Assembly: GCF_003862485.1 (NCBI RefSeq)
Contig: NZ_RRCM01000001.1
Location: 900,273-964,272 of the forward strand
Direction: 5' to 3'
From: Lachnoanaerobaculum orale
GTDB taxonomy: Bacteria > Bacillota > Clostridia > Lachnospirales > Lachnospiraceae
DNA length: 64,000 bases
Positions 9,268-18,552 of this stretch are shown piece after piece. The notes under the pieces are model-generated. The model was not told the DNA's origin. It saw only the letters and a program-made list of their open reading frames with translations, and did not search any database. Each line of letters starts with the position of its first letter. Within the stretch, counting starts at the first letter, position 1. Position numbers and translations under genes: made by a program.

Positions 9268-9368
9268 GAAATCACGAAAGTATGTTCGATTTCAATTGAT
9301 TTATAATCCTGTAGTATGTTATGATAAAATAAAGAAGAAAATAAATGTAGCAGATTTTAGGAAGAACT

Positions 9369-9959
9369 ATGATTGCATATATAAAAGGAATTGTAACTGA
9401 AAAGAATATAAATACCGTGGTAGTGGAGTGTGGCGGAATCGGATATGATATTTTCGCTACGGGCAGAGATATTGATAAGCTGTCAAAGGGCGGTGAAGTA
9501 CTTATACATACATATTTGAGGATTTCAGAGGATGCGCACACGCTTTACGGCTTTTTGAATAAGGACGATATGGATATGTTTAAAAAGCTTATCAGTGTAA
9601 GCGGAGTGGGACCGAAGGCGGCTCTAAGCATTATGTCCACATTAAGCGGCTTTGACCTTAAGATGGCAATAGTATCTGAAGATCACAAGGCTATCAGTGC
9701 GGCTGTAGGTGTAGGAGTAAAGATTGCAAAAAAGATAATCCTTGAACTTAAAGAAAAGGTGGATATAGACGGTATAGCTTCCATAGAAGCAGATAATACC
9801 GGTGTAAGCTCTGTCGCATCCGAGGTTGTGGAAGCACTTGTATCACTCGGTTATTCAAGCAGTGAAGCCTATAAGGCTGTAAAAGATATCGAGGTTAAAG
9901 ACGGTGATACGACTGAGGATGTATTGAAGCTTGCGTTAAAGAAGATGGCTATATTCTAA
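9369..9959 (+). CDS. ruvA: Holliday junction branch migration protein RuvA
   Basis: 196 residues, normal RuvA length. It has an N-terminal OB-fold (MIAYIKGIV), tandem helix-hairpin-helix motifs (about 70-135; [31 protein letters not shown]) and a C-terminal domain III (about 150-196) that binds RuvB. RuvA tetramers hold the Holliday junction during RuvB-driven branch migration. It is followed at once by ruvB. Confidence 0.97.
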   Translation: MIAYIKGIVTEKNINTVVVECGGIGYDIFATGRDIDKLSKGGEVLIHTYLRISEDAHTLYGFLNKDDMDMFKKLISVSGVGPKAALSIMSTLSGFDLKMAIVSEDHKAISAAVGVGVKIAKKIILELKEKVDIDGIASIEADNTGVSSVASEVVEALVSLGYSSSEAYKAVKDIEVKDGDTTEDVLKLALKKMAIF

Positions 9960-9976
9960 GTGAAGTGAGTGTGAAG

Positions 9977-10975
9977 ATGGAAAAAAGGATAATTTCAACT
10001 GAAATAACAAAAGAAGATAAGCAGATAGAAAAGAGTCTTAGACCGCAGTTTTTGAGTGAATATATCGGTCAGGAGAAAATTAGGAAAAATCTTAAAGTCT
10101 ATATAGATGCCGCCAAGCTTAGAAAAGAGAGCCTTGACCATGTGCTGTTTTACGGACCTCCGGGACTTGGAAAGACTACTCTTTGTAATATAATAGCAAA
10201 CGAGATGGGTACAAATCTTAAGGTGACTTCAGGCCCGGCTATTGAAAAACCGGGTGATATGGCAGCTATACTTAACAATCTGAATGAGGGCGATGTGCTC
10301 TTTGTAGACGAGATACATAGGCTCAACAGGCAGGTGGAAGAGGTGTTGTATCCTGCTATGGAAGATTTTGTGATAGATATTGTGATAGGTAAGGATGCCG
10401 GAGCCAGAAGTATCAGACTTGATTTGCCCAAGTTTACTTTGGTGGGAGCGACTACAAGAGCCGGGCTGCTTACGGCACCGCTGCGTGACAGATTCGGTGT
10501 GGTACAAAAGCTTGAGTTTTATAATACGGACGAGCTTAAGGAGATAGTGAGACGTTCAGCAACAGTGCTGGGTGTGGAGATAGATGAGAGCGGAGCCATA
10601 GAGATCGCAAGAAGAAGTCGCGGTACACCGAGACTTGCAAACAGACTGCTAAAGCGTGTAAGAGATTTTGCGCAGGTAAAATACAACGGAGTAATTGATA
10701 AGAGTGTGGCTGATTTTGCACTTGATACTTTGGATGTGGACAAGCTTGGGCTTGACAACAACGACAGAATGATTTTGCTTACTATAATAGAGAAATTCGG
10801 CGGAGGTCCTGTAGGACTTAATACCTTAAGTGCCGCAATCGGAGAGGATGCAGGCACACTTGAGGAGGTATATGAGCCGTATTTGCTGATGAACGGACTT
10901 ATAAACAGAACGCCGGGCGGAAGAGTTGCGACTGAGAATGCATATATTCACCTGGGTATTGAAATGAAAGGTTGA
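9977..10975 (+). CDS. ruvB: Holliday junction helicase RuvB
   Basis: A 332-residue AAA+ motor for branch migration. Walker A (GPPGLGKTT, about 60-68), Walker B ([12 protein letters not shown]), sensor 1 (LVGATTRAG), the RDRFG arginine-finger segment and the C-terminal winged helix (TPGGRVAT) are all visible. I chose the ATG; an in-frame GTG 12 nt upstream (9965) is an alternative, as neither has a clear Shine-Dalgarno. It overlaps the start of the U32 gene. Confidence 0.97.
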   Translation: MEKRIISTEITKEDKQIEKSLRPQFLSEYIGQEKIRKNLKVYIDAAKLRKESLDHVLFYGPPGLGKTTLCNIIANEMGTNLKVTSGPAIEKPGDMAAILNNLNEGDVLFVDEIHRLNRQVEEVLYPAMEDFVIDIVIGKDAGARSIRLDLPKFTLVGATTRAGLLTAPLRDRFGVVQKLEFYNTDELKEIVRRSATVLGVEIDESGAIEIARRSRGTPRLANRLLKRVRDFAQVKYNGVIDKSVADFALDTLDVDKLGLDNNDRMILLTIIEKFGGGPVGLNTLSAAIGEDAGTLEEVYEPYLLMNGLINRTPGGRVATENAYIHLGIEMKG

Positions 10976-10977
10976 TG

Positions 10978-13224
10978 ATGAAGATAACAGAGCTTTTGGC
11001 GCCTGCCGGCTCATATGAGAGCTTGGTGGCGGCGGTCAATGCGGGAGCGGATGCGATATATATCGGAGGAAAGAAGTTTTCCGCCAGAGCGTATGCAAAC
11101 AATCCTGATGAGGATGTGCTTATAAAGGGGATTGAATATGCACATACCTTCGGTGTAAGTGTATATATGACAATCAATACACTTTTTAAAGAAAGTGAGA
11201 TGGATGAACTCTTTGACTACATAAAGACCTACTACAATGCAGGTATTGATGCCGTAATTGTGCAGGATTTGGGAGTATTTGAGTTTATCAGAAAGCATTT
11301 TAAAAAGCTTCCTATACATGCCAGCACACAGATGACCATTACAGGAAGTTACGGTGCAATATTTTTGAAAAATATAGGTGCGAGCAGAATAGTCCCTGCC
11401 AGAGAGATATCACTTGCAGAAATAAAGGATATCGACAGTAAATGTGATATAGAAATAGAGTGCTTTGTACATGGAGCGCTCTGTTACTCATACTCCGGTC
11501 AATGTCTTATGAGTTCCATAATAGGAGGAAGAAGCGGCAACAGAGGCAGATGTGCACAGACTTGCAGACTGCCTTATGACCTGTATGAAAACGGTAAGAA
11601 GTTAAATAAGGCCGATGAGCGTAATCTTTTAAGCTGCAAGGATTTATGCAGCCTTGATATTTTGCCGGATTTGATAGAGTCAGGGATTGACTCACTGAAA
11701 ATAGAGGGCAGAATGAAGGCGCCAAGGTATACAGCCGGAGTTGTAAGTATATGGAGAAAGTATCTTGATTTGTATAATTCAAAGAAAAGAGTCGGATATA
11801 AGGTAGATAAGAAAGACAGAAAACTTTTGCTTGACCTTTTTGACAGAGGCGGACAGACGGAAGGCTATTATAAGGAACATAACGGCAGGGATATGATTGC
11901 GGTACATGAAAAACCTGCAAACAAAGATGTGAATGCCGATTACTTTGAATACCTTGATAAGACATTTGTAGAGGGCAAGAAAGTACTGCCTGTTTTGGGA
12001 GCGGTAAAGATTAAAAAAAATATGCCTATAAGCTTTGAAGTGAGTGTAAACAATCTGAGAGATGCTTACGGCAGGCAAGAGCAGGTAAAGAGTATATCCA
12101 TAGAAGTATCAGGTGAGGTACCGCAGCTTGCAAAGACCAGAGCAAGCTCTGCTTGTGATGTGGAAAAACAGCTTAAAAAGACAGGTAATACCTTATTTAC
12201 ATTTGAAAGTCTTTATATTGATATGGATGAGGGCTTATTTATCCCTGTAAAGACTTTAAATGAATTAAGAAGAGATGCACTTGATAAGCTATATCAAAAG
12301 ATATTGGACAGATACAGAAGAGATGACAGCGATGTAGTCGACTATACCGGTTTTATATATCCACATTCCGCTATAAAGGACGAAAATAAGACAGAAACAA
12401 AGTTTAATATACTCTGTGAAACTTTAGAGCAAATAGATGCCACAGTCGACTTTGCAAAAAGTGAGGGAATCGTCTTTGATGAAATAAGTATAGAAAGCGA
12501 GCTGATATCGGAGTCTTCACTATATGATAAGCTAAACTCGATAAGAGAGTGTTGTGCCGCATTTAATCTTTATATGCCGCATATTTTCAGAGATGAGGCC
12601 AAGGCGTTTTTTAACAAATATTTACAAAGGATAAGAGAGCTTAAGTTTGATAATTTTATAGTAAGAAGCTTGGAAGAAATCTTCTATATTAATGACAATA
12701 TAGATAATAATGCGAATATTATCCTTGATTACAGCGTTTATGCTTACAATAAGAATACAGTAGACTTTTATAATGACAAGTTCAATATAAAAAGACTTAC
12801 ATATCCGCTTGAGCTTAATCTTTCGGAGATAAGACAGCTTGACAACCCGGGCAATGAGATGATTGCATACGGAAAGATACCTATGATGGTGTCTGCACAG
12901 TGCTTAAAGAAGACTACAAAGGGATGTGATCACAAAAAAGAGATACTTGTTTTAAAGGACAGAAAAAACAGTGAGATGCAGGTAAAGACTCACTGTGATT
13001 TTTGCTACAACACTATTTTAAATTCAAAGCCTTTATCAATTCTCGGCATGGAAAAGGAAGTAAAAAAGATATCACCAAGTATTTTAAGGCTTTGGTTTAC
13101 CACGGAGAATGCAGGTGAAACAAAGAATGTGCTGAGAAAATATTTGGATGATTTTTGTAATAATGTCAGCGTTTTAAATATAGATGACTTTACAAGAGGG
13201 CATCTTAAAAGGGGCATAGAGTGA
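10978..13224 (+). CDS. Peptidase U32 family protein (RlhA/TrhP type)
   Basis: A 748-residue member of the long U32 family. The N-terminal barrel begins ITELLAPAGSYESL, and the conserved Cys-rich core is present (ECFVHGALCYSYSGQC, about 165-180; GNRGRCAQTCRLPYDL, about 187-202). Characterised homologues hydroxylate RNA (RlhA on 23S rRNA, TrhP on tRNA wobble uridine) rather than cleave protein. A second region (about 330-440) resembles DUF3656. The start with AAAGG 7 nt upstream is preferred over the adjacent ATG at 10975, which overlaps the ruvB stop. Confidence 0.85.
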   Translation: MKITELLAPAGSYESLVAAVNAGADAIYIGGKKFSARAYANNPDEDVLIKGIEYAHTFGVSVYMTINTLFKESEMDELFDYIKTYYNAGIDAVIVQDLGVFEFIRKHFKKLPIHASTQMTITGSYGAIFLKNIGASRIVPAREISLAEIKDIDSKCDIEIECFVHGALCYSYSGQCLMSSIIGGRSGNRGRCAQTCRLPYDLYENGKKLNKADERNLLSCKDLCSLDILPDLIESGIDSLKIEGRMKAPRYTAGVVSIWRKYLDLYNSKKRVGYKVDKKDRKLLLDLFDRGGQTEGYYKEHNGRDMIAVHEKPANKDVNADYFEYLDKTFVEGKKVLPVLGAVKIKKNMPISFEVSVNNLRDAYGRQEQVKSISIEVSGEVPQLAKTRASSACDVEKQLKKTGNTLFTFESLYIDMDEGLFIPVKTLNELRRDALDKLYQKILDRYRRDDSDVVDYTGFIYPHSAIKDENKTETKFNILCETLEQIDATVDFAKSEGIVFDEISIESELISESSLYDKLNSIRECCAAFNLYMPHIFRDEAKAFFNKYLQRIRELKFDNFIVRSLEEIFYINDNIDNNANIILDYSVYAYNKNTVDFYNDKFNIKRLTYPLELNLSEIRQLDNPGNEMIAYGKIPMMVSAQCLKKTTKGCDHKKEILVLKDRKNSEMQVKTHCDFCYNTILNSKPLSILGMEKEVKKISPSILRLWFTTENAGETKNVLRKYLDDFCNNVSVLNIDDFTRGHLKRGIE

Positions 13225-13292
13225 TATGTCCTTTACTATAATGCATCATTGGTTTATACTTCTTTTAGTTATCACTAAAGTGGAGGTGTGCA

Positions 13293-13739
13293 ATGATAGA
13301 AGCAACTAGCTGCGGTGGTGTAGTTATATATCATGGAAAGATATTGACCTTATTTAAAAATTATAAAAATAAGTATGAGGGATGGGTTTTGCCAAAGGGA
13401 ACTGTAGAGCATGGTGAGACATTTGAACAGACTGCACTAAGAGAAGTATATGAAGAGACCGGAGCGAAGGCCCGAATAGTACAATTCATAGGAACAAGCC
13501 ATTATACATTCAATACGAGTACGGATTTGATTGATAAAAGAGTACACTGGTTTTTGATGAAGGCGGACAGCTACTTTTCAAGGCCGCAAAGAGAAGAGTA
13601 TTTTGTGGATTCGGGTTATTATAAATACCATGAATCCTTTCATCTTTTAAAGTTTTCAAATGAGAGGATGATGCTTGAGCGAGGTTACAATATTTATACC
13701 GAATTAAAGAGAATTGGGAGATGGAATGATAGATTTTAA
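13293..13739 (+). CDS. Nudix hydrolase
   Basis: A 148-residue Nudix protein. The Nudix box (GX5EX7REUXEEXGU) is intact at about 36-58, seen as GETFEQTALREVYEETGA. Such enzymes hydrolyse nucleoside diphosphates linked to another moiety; the substrate cannot be read from sequence. GGAGGTG precedes the ATG. Its end overlaps the next gene by 14 nt, and the following genes are a ThyX-like protein and dihydrofolate reductase, so nucleotide clean-up is a reasonable guess. Confidence 0.9.
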   Translation: MIEATSCGGVVIYHGKILTLFKNYKNKYEGWVLPKGTVEHGETFEQTALREVYEETGAKARIVQFIGTSHYTFNTSTDLIDKRVHWFLMKADSYFSRPQREEYFVDSGYYKYHESFHLLKFSNERMMLERGYNIYTELKRIGRWNDRF

Positions 13740-14349
13740 AGAGTGTTATGTAATGAATTTTGAAAACGCCATGAGGGGAGCAAGAAATCCTATGAACTCA
13801 TGGGCAAGGTCCGACAGTCACTATGATGAAAAAGGTAATTATATTTTGGGTGAGAATGACCTTTCACTTGCAAAAAGGCTTAGAAATGCCGGAACAAGCG
13901 ATCACAGAAAGTATTTAAGACAGATAATGGTTTCTATAGATATTACGGCTCCTATGTATTGGTGGAAAGAATATGACACTTACAAGGTTGCAACGGTAGC
14001 AAACTCCACCTCCACAATGCATAAGATTCATTCAAAACCTTTTGAACTTGATGATTTTTCACATGATCATCTTGGGGGAAACGGTCTTAATATTTTGAAA
14101 AATCTTATAGATGAACTTGAGAAGATAAGACTTTTATATGTGGAGACTAAGGATAAGGCACTTTGGTATGAGCTTATACAGCTGCTGCCTTCAAGCTACA
14201 ATCAGATGAGAACCTGTACACTTAATTATGAGACTTTGGTGAATATATACAGGTCAAGAAAAAATCACAAGCTTGATGAGTGGAGAAGTTTTTGTGATTG
14301 GATAAAGACATTACCGTATGCAAATGAAATCATTATAGCCGAGGATTAA
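13726..14349 (+). CDS. Putative divergent ThyX-like protein, function unknown
   Basis: A 207-residue cytosolic protein I cannot assign firmly. The central block (SDHRKYLRQI, then YWWKEYDTYKVATVANSTST, about 63-100) resembles the region around the flavin-dependent thymidylate synthase ThyX motif, but the RHR of ThyX is not present; KEY stands at the matching place. It lies between a Nudix gene (14-nt overlap) and folA (1-nt gap), which supports a link to folate or dTMP metabolism. GGGAG 5 nt upstream supports this ATG over the TTG at 13714. The ThyX relationship is inference. Confidence 0.55.
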   Translation: MIDFKECYVMNFENAMRGARNPMNSWARSDSHYDEKGNYILGENDLSLAKRLRNAGTSDHRKYLRQIMVSIDITAPMYWWKEYDTYKVATVANSTSTMHKIHSKPFELDDFSHDHLGGNGLNILKNLIDELEKIRLLYVETKDKALWYELIQLLPSSYNQMRTCTLNYETLVNIYRSRKNHKLDEWRSFCDWIKTLPYANEIIIAED

Positions 14350-14350
14350 G

Positions 14351-14845
14351 ATGAATATAATAGTTGCGGTAGATAAAAAATGGGGTATCGGTAACAAGGG
14401 AAAACTTTTGGTATCAATACCCAGAGATAAAAAACTTTTCAGAGAAGAGACTACAGGAAAGGTGATAATAATGGGACATAATACATTATTATCACTTCCC
14501 GGCTCACAGCCGCTTGCAGGAAGAAAAAATATAGTACTGTCAAGAGATAGCTCTCTTTCTATAAAAGGCGCTACTGTTTTAAACAGTGTAGATGCCTGCA
14601 TAGATTACTTAAATAAAAACAATATAAAAGACAGTGATGTTTTTGTGATAGGGGGAGAAAGTGTTTATAACGATTTCTTGCCCTATTGTGATATTGCGCA
14701 TATTACATATATAGACTATGAGTATGAAGCGGACAGACATTTTTTAAATTTGGATATCAGTAATGAATGGAGTCTTGTTCTTGAAACAGAGGAAGAGACA
14801 TATTTTGATATACCGTATACATTCAGATTATATAAGAGAAAGTAA
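14351..14845 (+). CDS. folA: Dihydrofolate reductase
   Basis: A 164-residue reductase that makes tetrahydrofolate from dihydrofolate with NADPH. Recognisable family blocks: MNIIVAVDKKWGIGNKGKL (substrate loop), VIIMGHNTLLSLPGSQPLAGRKNIVLSR in part, and VFVIGGESVYNDFL (cofactor loop). Length is typical. It starts one base after the ThyX-like gene, so the two are cotranscribed. Dependence on DHFR normally goes with ThyA; no thyA is present in this window. Confidence 0.93.
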   Translation: MNIIVAVDKKWGIGNKGKLLVSIPRDKKLFREETTGKVIIMGHNTLLSLPGSQPLAGRKNIVLSRDSSLSIKGATVLNSVDACIDYLNKNNIKDSDVFVIGGESVYNDFLPYCDIAHITYIDYEYEADRHFLNLDISNEWSLVLETEEETYFDIPYTFRLYKRK

Positions 14846-14899
14846 ATAGGCTTTAGCTACATAAGGGTCTAATATAAATATTTTTTGAGAGGCAAAAAG

Positions 14900-15925
14900 A
14901 TGGATAAGAAATTTGATTTGTTGACTTTCGGGCAGGCACTTTTAAGACTTTCACCGATAAGAGATGACAGACTGGTAAGAGGAGAAACTCTTATCAGACA
15001 GGTAGGCGGAGCGGAACTTAATGTTGCGGTGGGAGCTTCACTGCTTGGACTTAAGACCGGCGTAATAACCAAATTACCTTCACATGAGATGGGAGCTTAT
15101 ATAAAAAATACTGTCAGATCCTACGGTATAAGCGATGACTATATAATATATGATAAAAGTAAAGATGCAAGAGTCGGAATATATTTTTATGAGCACGGAG
15201 CGTATCCAAGAAAGCCTAATGTAATCTATGACAGAAAAAACTCATGTTTTGAAAATATAAATATAAACGAGTTTAAGGATGATATGTACAAGTCTACAAC
15301 CTGCTTTCATACAACAGGTATCACATTGGCACTTTGTAAAAATTCAAGAGAAACAGCCATTGAGATGATAAAAAAGTTCAAAGAAAACGGATCCATTATA
15401 TCATTTGATGTGAATTTCAGGGCAAATCTTTGGACAGGAGATGAAGCAAGACAAACTATAGAGAGAATACTTCCTTTTGTGGATATTTTCTTTTGCTCGG
15501 AGGACACCGCCAGACTTACTTTTGATAAAAGCGGCGATGTAAAAGATATTATGAAGTCATTTACACAGGAATACCCTATATCGATAGTGGCATCCACACA
15601 GAGAGTTGTACATTCTCCTAAGGTACATGACTTCGGATCTGTAATATACAATGCATATCAGGATGAGTTTTACACCGAAGAACCGTATAAGTCCATTGAC
15701 GTTGTGGACAGGATAGGCAGCGGCGACGCATATATTGCAGGTGCACTCTACGGACTTTTACACTACAGACTGGATTGCAGGAAGGCTATAGCATACGGAA
15801 ATGCATATTCTGCAGTAAAAAATACTATACCGGGTGATATTCCTTCCTCAAATCTTAACGATATAGATAATATTATTGCAGACCACAATATGACAGAAGG
15901 CTATAGATCTGAAATGAACAGATAG
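14900..15925 (+). CDS. PfkB-family sugar kinase (2-keto-3-deoxygluconate kinase-like)
   Basis: A 341-residue ribokinase-fold enzyme. The N-terminal GGAELNVAVGASLLG is the sugar-binding signature, and VDRIGSGDAYIAGAL near the C-terminus holds the anion hole and catalytic Asp. Overall it resembles KdgK, which phosphorylates 2-keto-3-deoxygluconate in uronate breakdown, but no uronate genes adjoin, so the substrate is open. GAGAGG 7 nt upstream supports this ATG rather than the TTG at 14885. Confidence 0.85.
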   Translation: MDKKFDLLTFGQALLRLSPIRDDRLVRGETLIRQVGGAELNVAVGASLLGLKTGVITKLPSHEMGAYIKNTVRSYGISDDYIIYDKSKDARVGIYFYEHGAYPRKPNVIYDRKNSCFENININEFKDDMYKSTTCFHTTGITLALCKNSRETAIEMIKKFKENGSIISFDVNFRANLWTGDEARQTIERILPFVDIFFCSEDTARLTFDKSGDVKDIMKSFTQEYPISIVASTQRVVHSPKVHDFGSVIYNAYQDEFYTEEPYKSIDVVDRIGSGDAYIAGALYGLLHYRLDCRKAIAYGNAYSAVKNTIPGDIPSSNLNDIDNIIADHNMTEGYRSEMNR

Positions 15926-15998
15926 CGTATAAAGGCGATTGTTTTTTAAAATAAACAAAAAATTAACGAAGTATTCTGATATATTGCTCTGAACAGGG

Positions 15999-16027
15999 TT
16001 GGTTTTTTCTTTTTTTTATGTTACTAT
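15999..16027 (+). promoter_or_regulatory. Promoter of nfnAB
   Basis: TTGGTT, 17-nt spacer, TACTAT; 37 nt before the nfnA ATG. It would exclude the upstream in-frame TTG at 15999 as a start. Confidence 0.55.
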
Positions 16028-16064
16028 AGACATGAGATTTTATCTATTTGGAGGAATAAGCAAT

Positions 16065-16958
16065 ATGTTTCCTATTGTAAAAAAAAGACAATTAGCTGAA
16101 AATATTTATCTTTTTGATGTTTTGGCTAAGAGAGTGGCATCAAAATGTCTTCCCGGCGAATTCGTTATTGTAAAACAGAATGAGCAGGGTGAAAGAATCC
16201 CTTTGACTGTCTGTGACTATGACAGAGAAGCCGGAACTGTTACCATCGTTATTCAGGTTATTGGCGGCTCAACCAGACTGATAGCGGATGACCTCAAAGA
16301 AGGCGATGAGTTCATGGACTTTGTGGGTCCGCTTGGAAACCCGAGTGACCTTATATCTGAGGATATTGAAGAGCTTAAGAAAAAGAAGATCCTTTTTGTA
16401 GCCGGAGGTCTTGGAACCGCTCCTGTATATCCGCAGGTTAAGTGGCTTCACGAAATGGGCATTAAGGCTGACGTGGTACAGGGTGCCAAGAGTAAGGACT
16501 TTGTAATACTTGAGGATGAGCTTAAGTCGGTATCCGACAATCTTTATGTATGTACAGATGACGGTTCTTACGGCTTTAAGGGTCTTGTAACAGACAAGAT
16601 AAAAGATCTTGTACAAAATGAAGGAAAGAAATATGATCATTGTGTTGTTATCGGACCGATGATTATGATGAAGTTCGTATCACTTCTCACAAAGGAACTT
16701 GGTATACCTACAATTGCCAGTATGAATACCATTATGGTAGACGGTACAGGTATGTGCGGTGCCTGCAGACTTTCTGTCGGAGATGAAATCAAATTTGCAT
16801 GTGTTGACGGTCCTGAGTTTGATGCTCATAAGATCAATTTCAATGAGGCACTTCAAAGATTGCAGATATATAAGACGGAAGAAGGCAAGGAACTTTTGAA
16901 GGTTATAGAAGGCGAAACACATCACGGTGGATGTGGCGTATGTGGAGGTGACAAATAA
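16065..16958 (+). CDS. nfnA: NADH-dependent ferredoxin:NADP+ oxidoreductase, FAD/[2Fe-2S] subunit
   Basis: A 297-residue flavoprotein of the dihydroorotate dehydrogenase electron-transfer / ferredoxin-NADP reductase fold. The FAD/NAD domain contains VAGGLGTAPVYPQ (about 110-122). The [2Fe-2S] Cys cluster is at GMCGACRL with a later Cys (about 230-250). An unusual Cys/His-rich tail (HHGGCGVCGG) ends the protein. Paired with the downstream GltD-like protein it matches NfnAB, which couples NADH and reduced ferredoxin to NADP+ reduction by electron bifurcation. GGAGG stands 10 nt before the ATG. Confidence 0.85.
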   Translation: MFPIVKKRQLAENIYLFDVLAKRVASKCLPGEFVIVKQNEQGERIPLTVCDYDREAGTVTIVIQVIGGSTRLIADDLKEGDEFMDFVGPLGNPSDLISEDIEELKKKKILFVAGGLGTAPVYPQVKWLHEMGIKADVVQGAKSKDFVILEDELKSVSDNLYVCTDDGSYGFKGLVTDKIKDLVQNEGKKYDHCVVIGPMIMMKFVSLLTKELGIPTIASMNTIMVDGTGMCGACRLSVGDEIKFACVDGPEFDAHKINFNEALQRLQIYKTEEGKELLKVIEGETHHGGCGVCGGDK

Positions 16959-18349
16959 TGGCACAGGATATGTGGAAGAAAGTTGCTGTTGCTGAACAGG
17001 ACCCTGAGGTAAGAGCTAAGAATTTTGATGAGGTATGTCTTGGATACTCCAAAGAAGAAGCTATGGAAGAAGCTGCAAGATGCTTCAACTGTAAAAATGC
17101 AAAGTGTATACAGGGTTGTCCCGTATCAATCAACATCCCGGGATTCATTCAGGAGATATTAAAGGACGATATTGAGGGTGCTTCAGATGTTATAGCACAG
17201 TCAAGTTCACTGCCTGCAGTATGCGGTAGAGTTTGTCCGCAGGAAACACAGTGCGAGGGCGTATGTATCAGAGGAAACAGAGGTGAGGCCGTTTCTATAG
17301 GTAAGCTTGAGAGATATGTAGCGGATACAGCAAGAAAGATGGGCATCAAGCCTAAGGCAAATCCTAATAAGAACGGTAAGAGAGTAGCTGTAATAGGTTC
17401 AGGTCCTGCAGGACTCAGCTGCGCCGGAGACCTTGCAAAGCTCGGATATGAAGTTACCATATTTGAAGCATTACATGAGCCGGGCGGCGTTTTAATCTAC
17501 GGTATTCCCGAGTTCAGGTTGCCTAAGGACGGAGTGGTACTCCCTGAGATACAAAACGTTATCGACCTTGGCGTAAAGATTGAGACTGACGTTATTATCG
17601 GTAAGACCGTTACTATTGATGAACTTCTTGATGAAGAGGGCTTTGATGCGGTATTTATCGGTTCAGGTGCCGGACTTCCTATGTTTATGGGTATTCCGGG
17701 CGAGAACGCAAACGGTGTGTTCTCTGCAAATGAGTACCTTACAAGAAACAACCTTATGAAGGCATACAGAGACGACTATCATACACCTATCATAAAGAGT
17801 AAGAAAGTATGCGTTGTCGGCGGCGGAAATGTTGCTATGGATGCTGCAAGAACAGCTCTCAGACTCGGTGCCGAAGTACATATCGTATACAGAAGAAGTG
17901 AAGCCGAGTTACCTGCAAGAGCAGAGGAAGTTCACCATGCAAAGCAGGAAGGTATTATCTTTGACCTGCTTACAAACCCTGTAGAGATCATTGAAGATGA
18001 GAAGGGTTGGGTAAAGGGAATGAAGGTTGTCAAGATGGAACTTGGTGAGCCTGATGCAAGCGGAAGAAGAAGACCGGTTGCTATAAAGGGCAGTGAGTTC
18101 GTTATTGACTGTGATACCGTAATCATGTCACTTGGTACTTCACCGAATCCGCTTATTGCAAAGACTACAGACGGACTTGATATCAACAAGTGGAAATGTA
18201 TCGAAGCTGATGAAAAGACAGGTCAGACATCCAGAGAGGGTGTATTTGCAGGCGGTGATGCCGTTACAGGTGCCGCAACCGTTATCCTTGCCATGGAGGC
18301 GGGCAGAGCGGGTGCAAAGGGAATAGATGAGTACCTTTCAGGAAAATAA
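16958..18349 (+). CDS. nfnB: NADPH-dependent glutamate synthase small-subunit-like protein (NfnB)
   Basis: A 463-residue iron-sulfur flavoprotein. Two N-terminal Cys clusters (CFNCKNAKCIQGCP, about 42-55; CGRVCPQETQCEGVC, about 88-102) bind [4Fe-4S]. FAD is bound at VIGSGPAGLSCAGDLA (about 146-161) and NAD(P) at CVVGGGNVAMDAARTA. There is no GltB large subunit nearby, and the gene overlaps nfnA by one base, so the bifurcating NfnB role is favoured over glutamate synthase. The internal Shine-Dalgarno GGAGGTG lies in the end of nfnA. Confidence 0.87.
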   Translation: MAQDMWKKVAVAEQDPEVRAKNFDEVCLGYSKEEAMEEAARCFNCKNAKCIQGCPVSINIPGFIQEILKDDIEGASDVIAQSSSLPAVCGRVCPQETQCEGVCIRGNRGEAVSIGKLERYVADTARKMGIKPKANPNKNGKRVAVIGSGPAGLSCAGDLAKLGYEVTIFEALHEPGGVLIYGIPEFRLPKDGVVLPEIQNVIDLGVKIETDVIIGKTVTIDELLDEEGFDAVFIGSGAGLPMFMGIPGENANGVFSANEYLTRNNLMKAYRDDYHTPIIKSKKVCVVGGGNVAMDAARTALRLGAEVHIVYRRSEAELPARAEEVHHAKQEGIIFDLLTNPVEIIEDEKGWVKGMKVVKMELGEPDASGRRRPVAIKGSEFVIDCDTVIMSLGTSPNPLIAKTTDGLDINKWKCIEADEKTGQTSREGVFAGGDAVTGAATVILAMEAGRAGAKGIDEYLSGK

Positions 18350-18375
18350 TATATAAATAAATAATATAAATTTTG

Positions 18376-18423
18376 AGCCTTTATCATAGTATTTTATAAA
18401 AAATAACTGTGATAAAGGCTTTA
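18376..18423 (+). terminator. Terminator after nfnAB
   Basis: A 15-bp stem (18376-18390 with 18406-18420, one G-T pair), followed by TTTAG. Loop of 15 nt. Confidence 0.75.
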
Positions 18424-18482
18424 GTATGTCTATTTGTTATAGCTACTATAAAAAAATAATATAGGCATTTCAAATGTGTTTA

Positions 18483-18511
18483 TTGACAGACTTATATGAA
18501 ATAAATATAAT
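18483..18511 (+). promoter_or_regulatory. Consensus promoter of the liv operon
   Basis: Perfect TTGACA and TATAAT hexamers with a 17-nt spacer, 41 nt before the livK ATG. Confidence 0.88.
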
Positions 18512-18552
18512 GAGATGAGTTTGACTAAATTTTTAAATTTTATGGAGGTATT

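Noticed and set aside
13264..13279. Hairpin TTTAGT-TATC-ACTAAA before the Nudix gene as a terminator
   Set aside because: Short A+T-rich stem without a U-tract; it could be an operator but there is no support.
16958..18349. NfnB gene as glutamate synthase small subunit
   Set aside because: There is no large subunit gene and the upstream partner is an NfnA-type flavoprotein, so the bifurcating pair is more likely.
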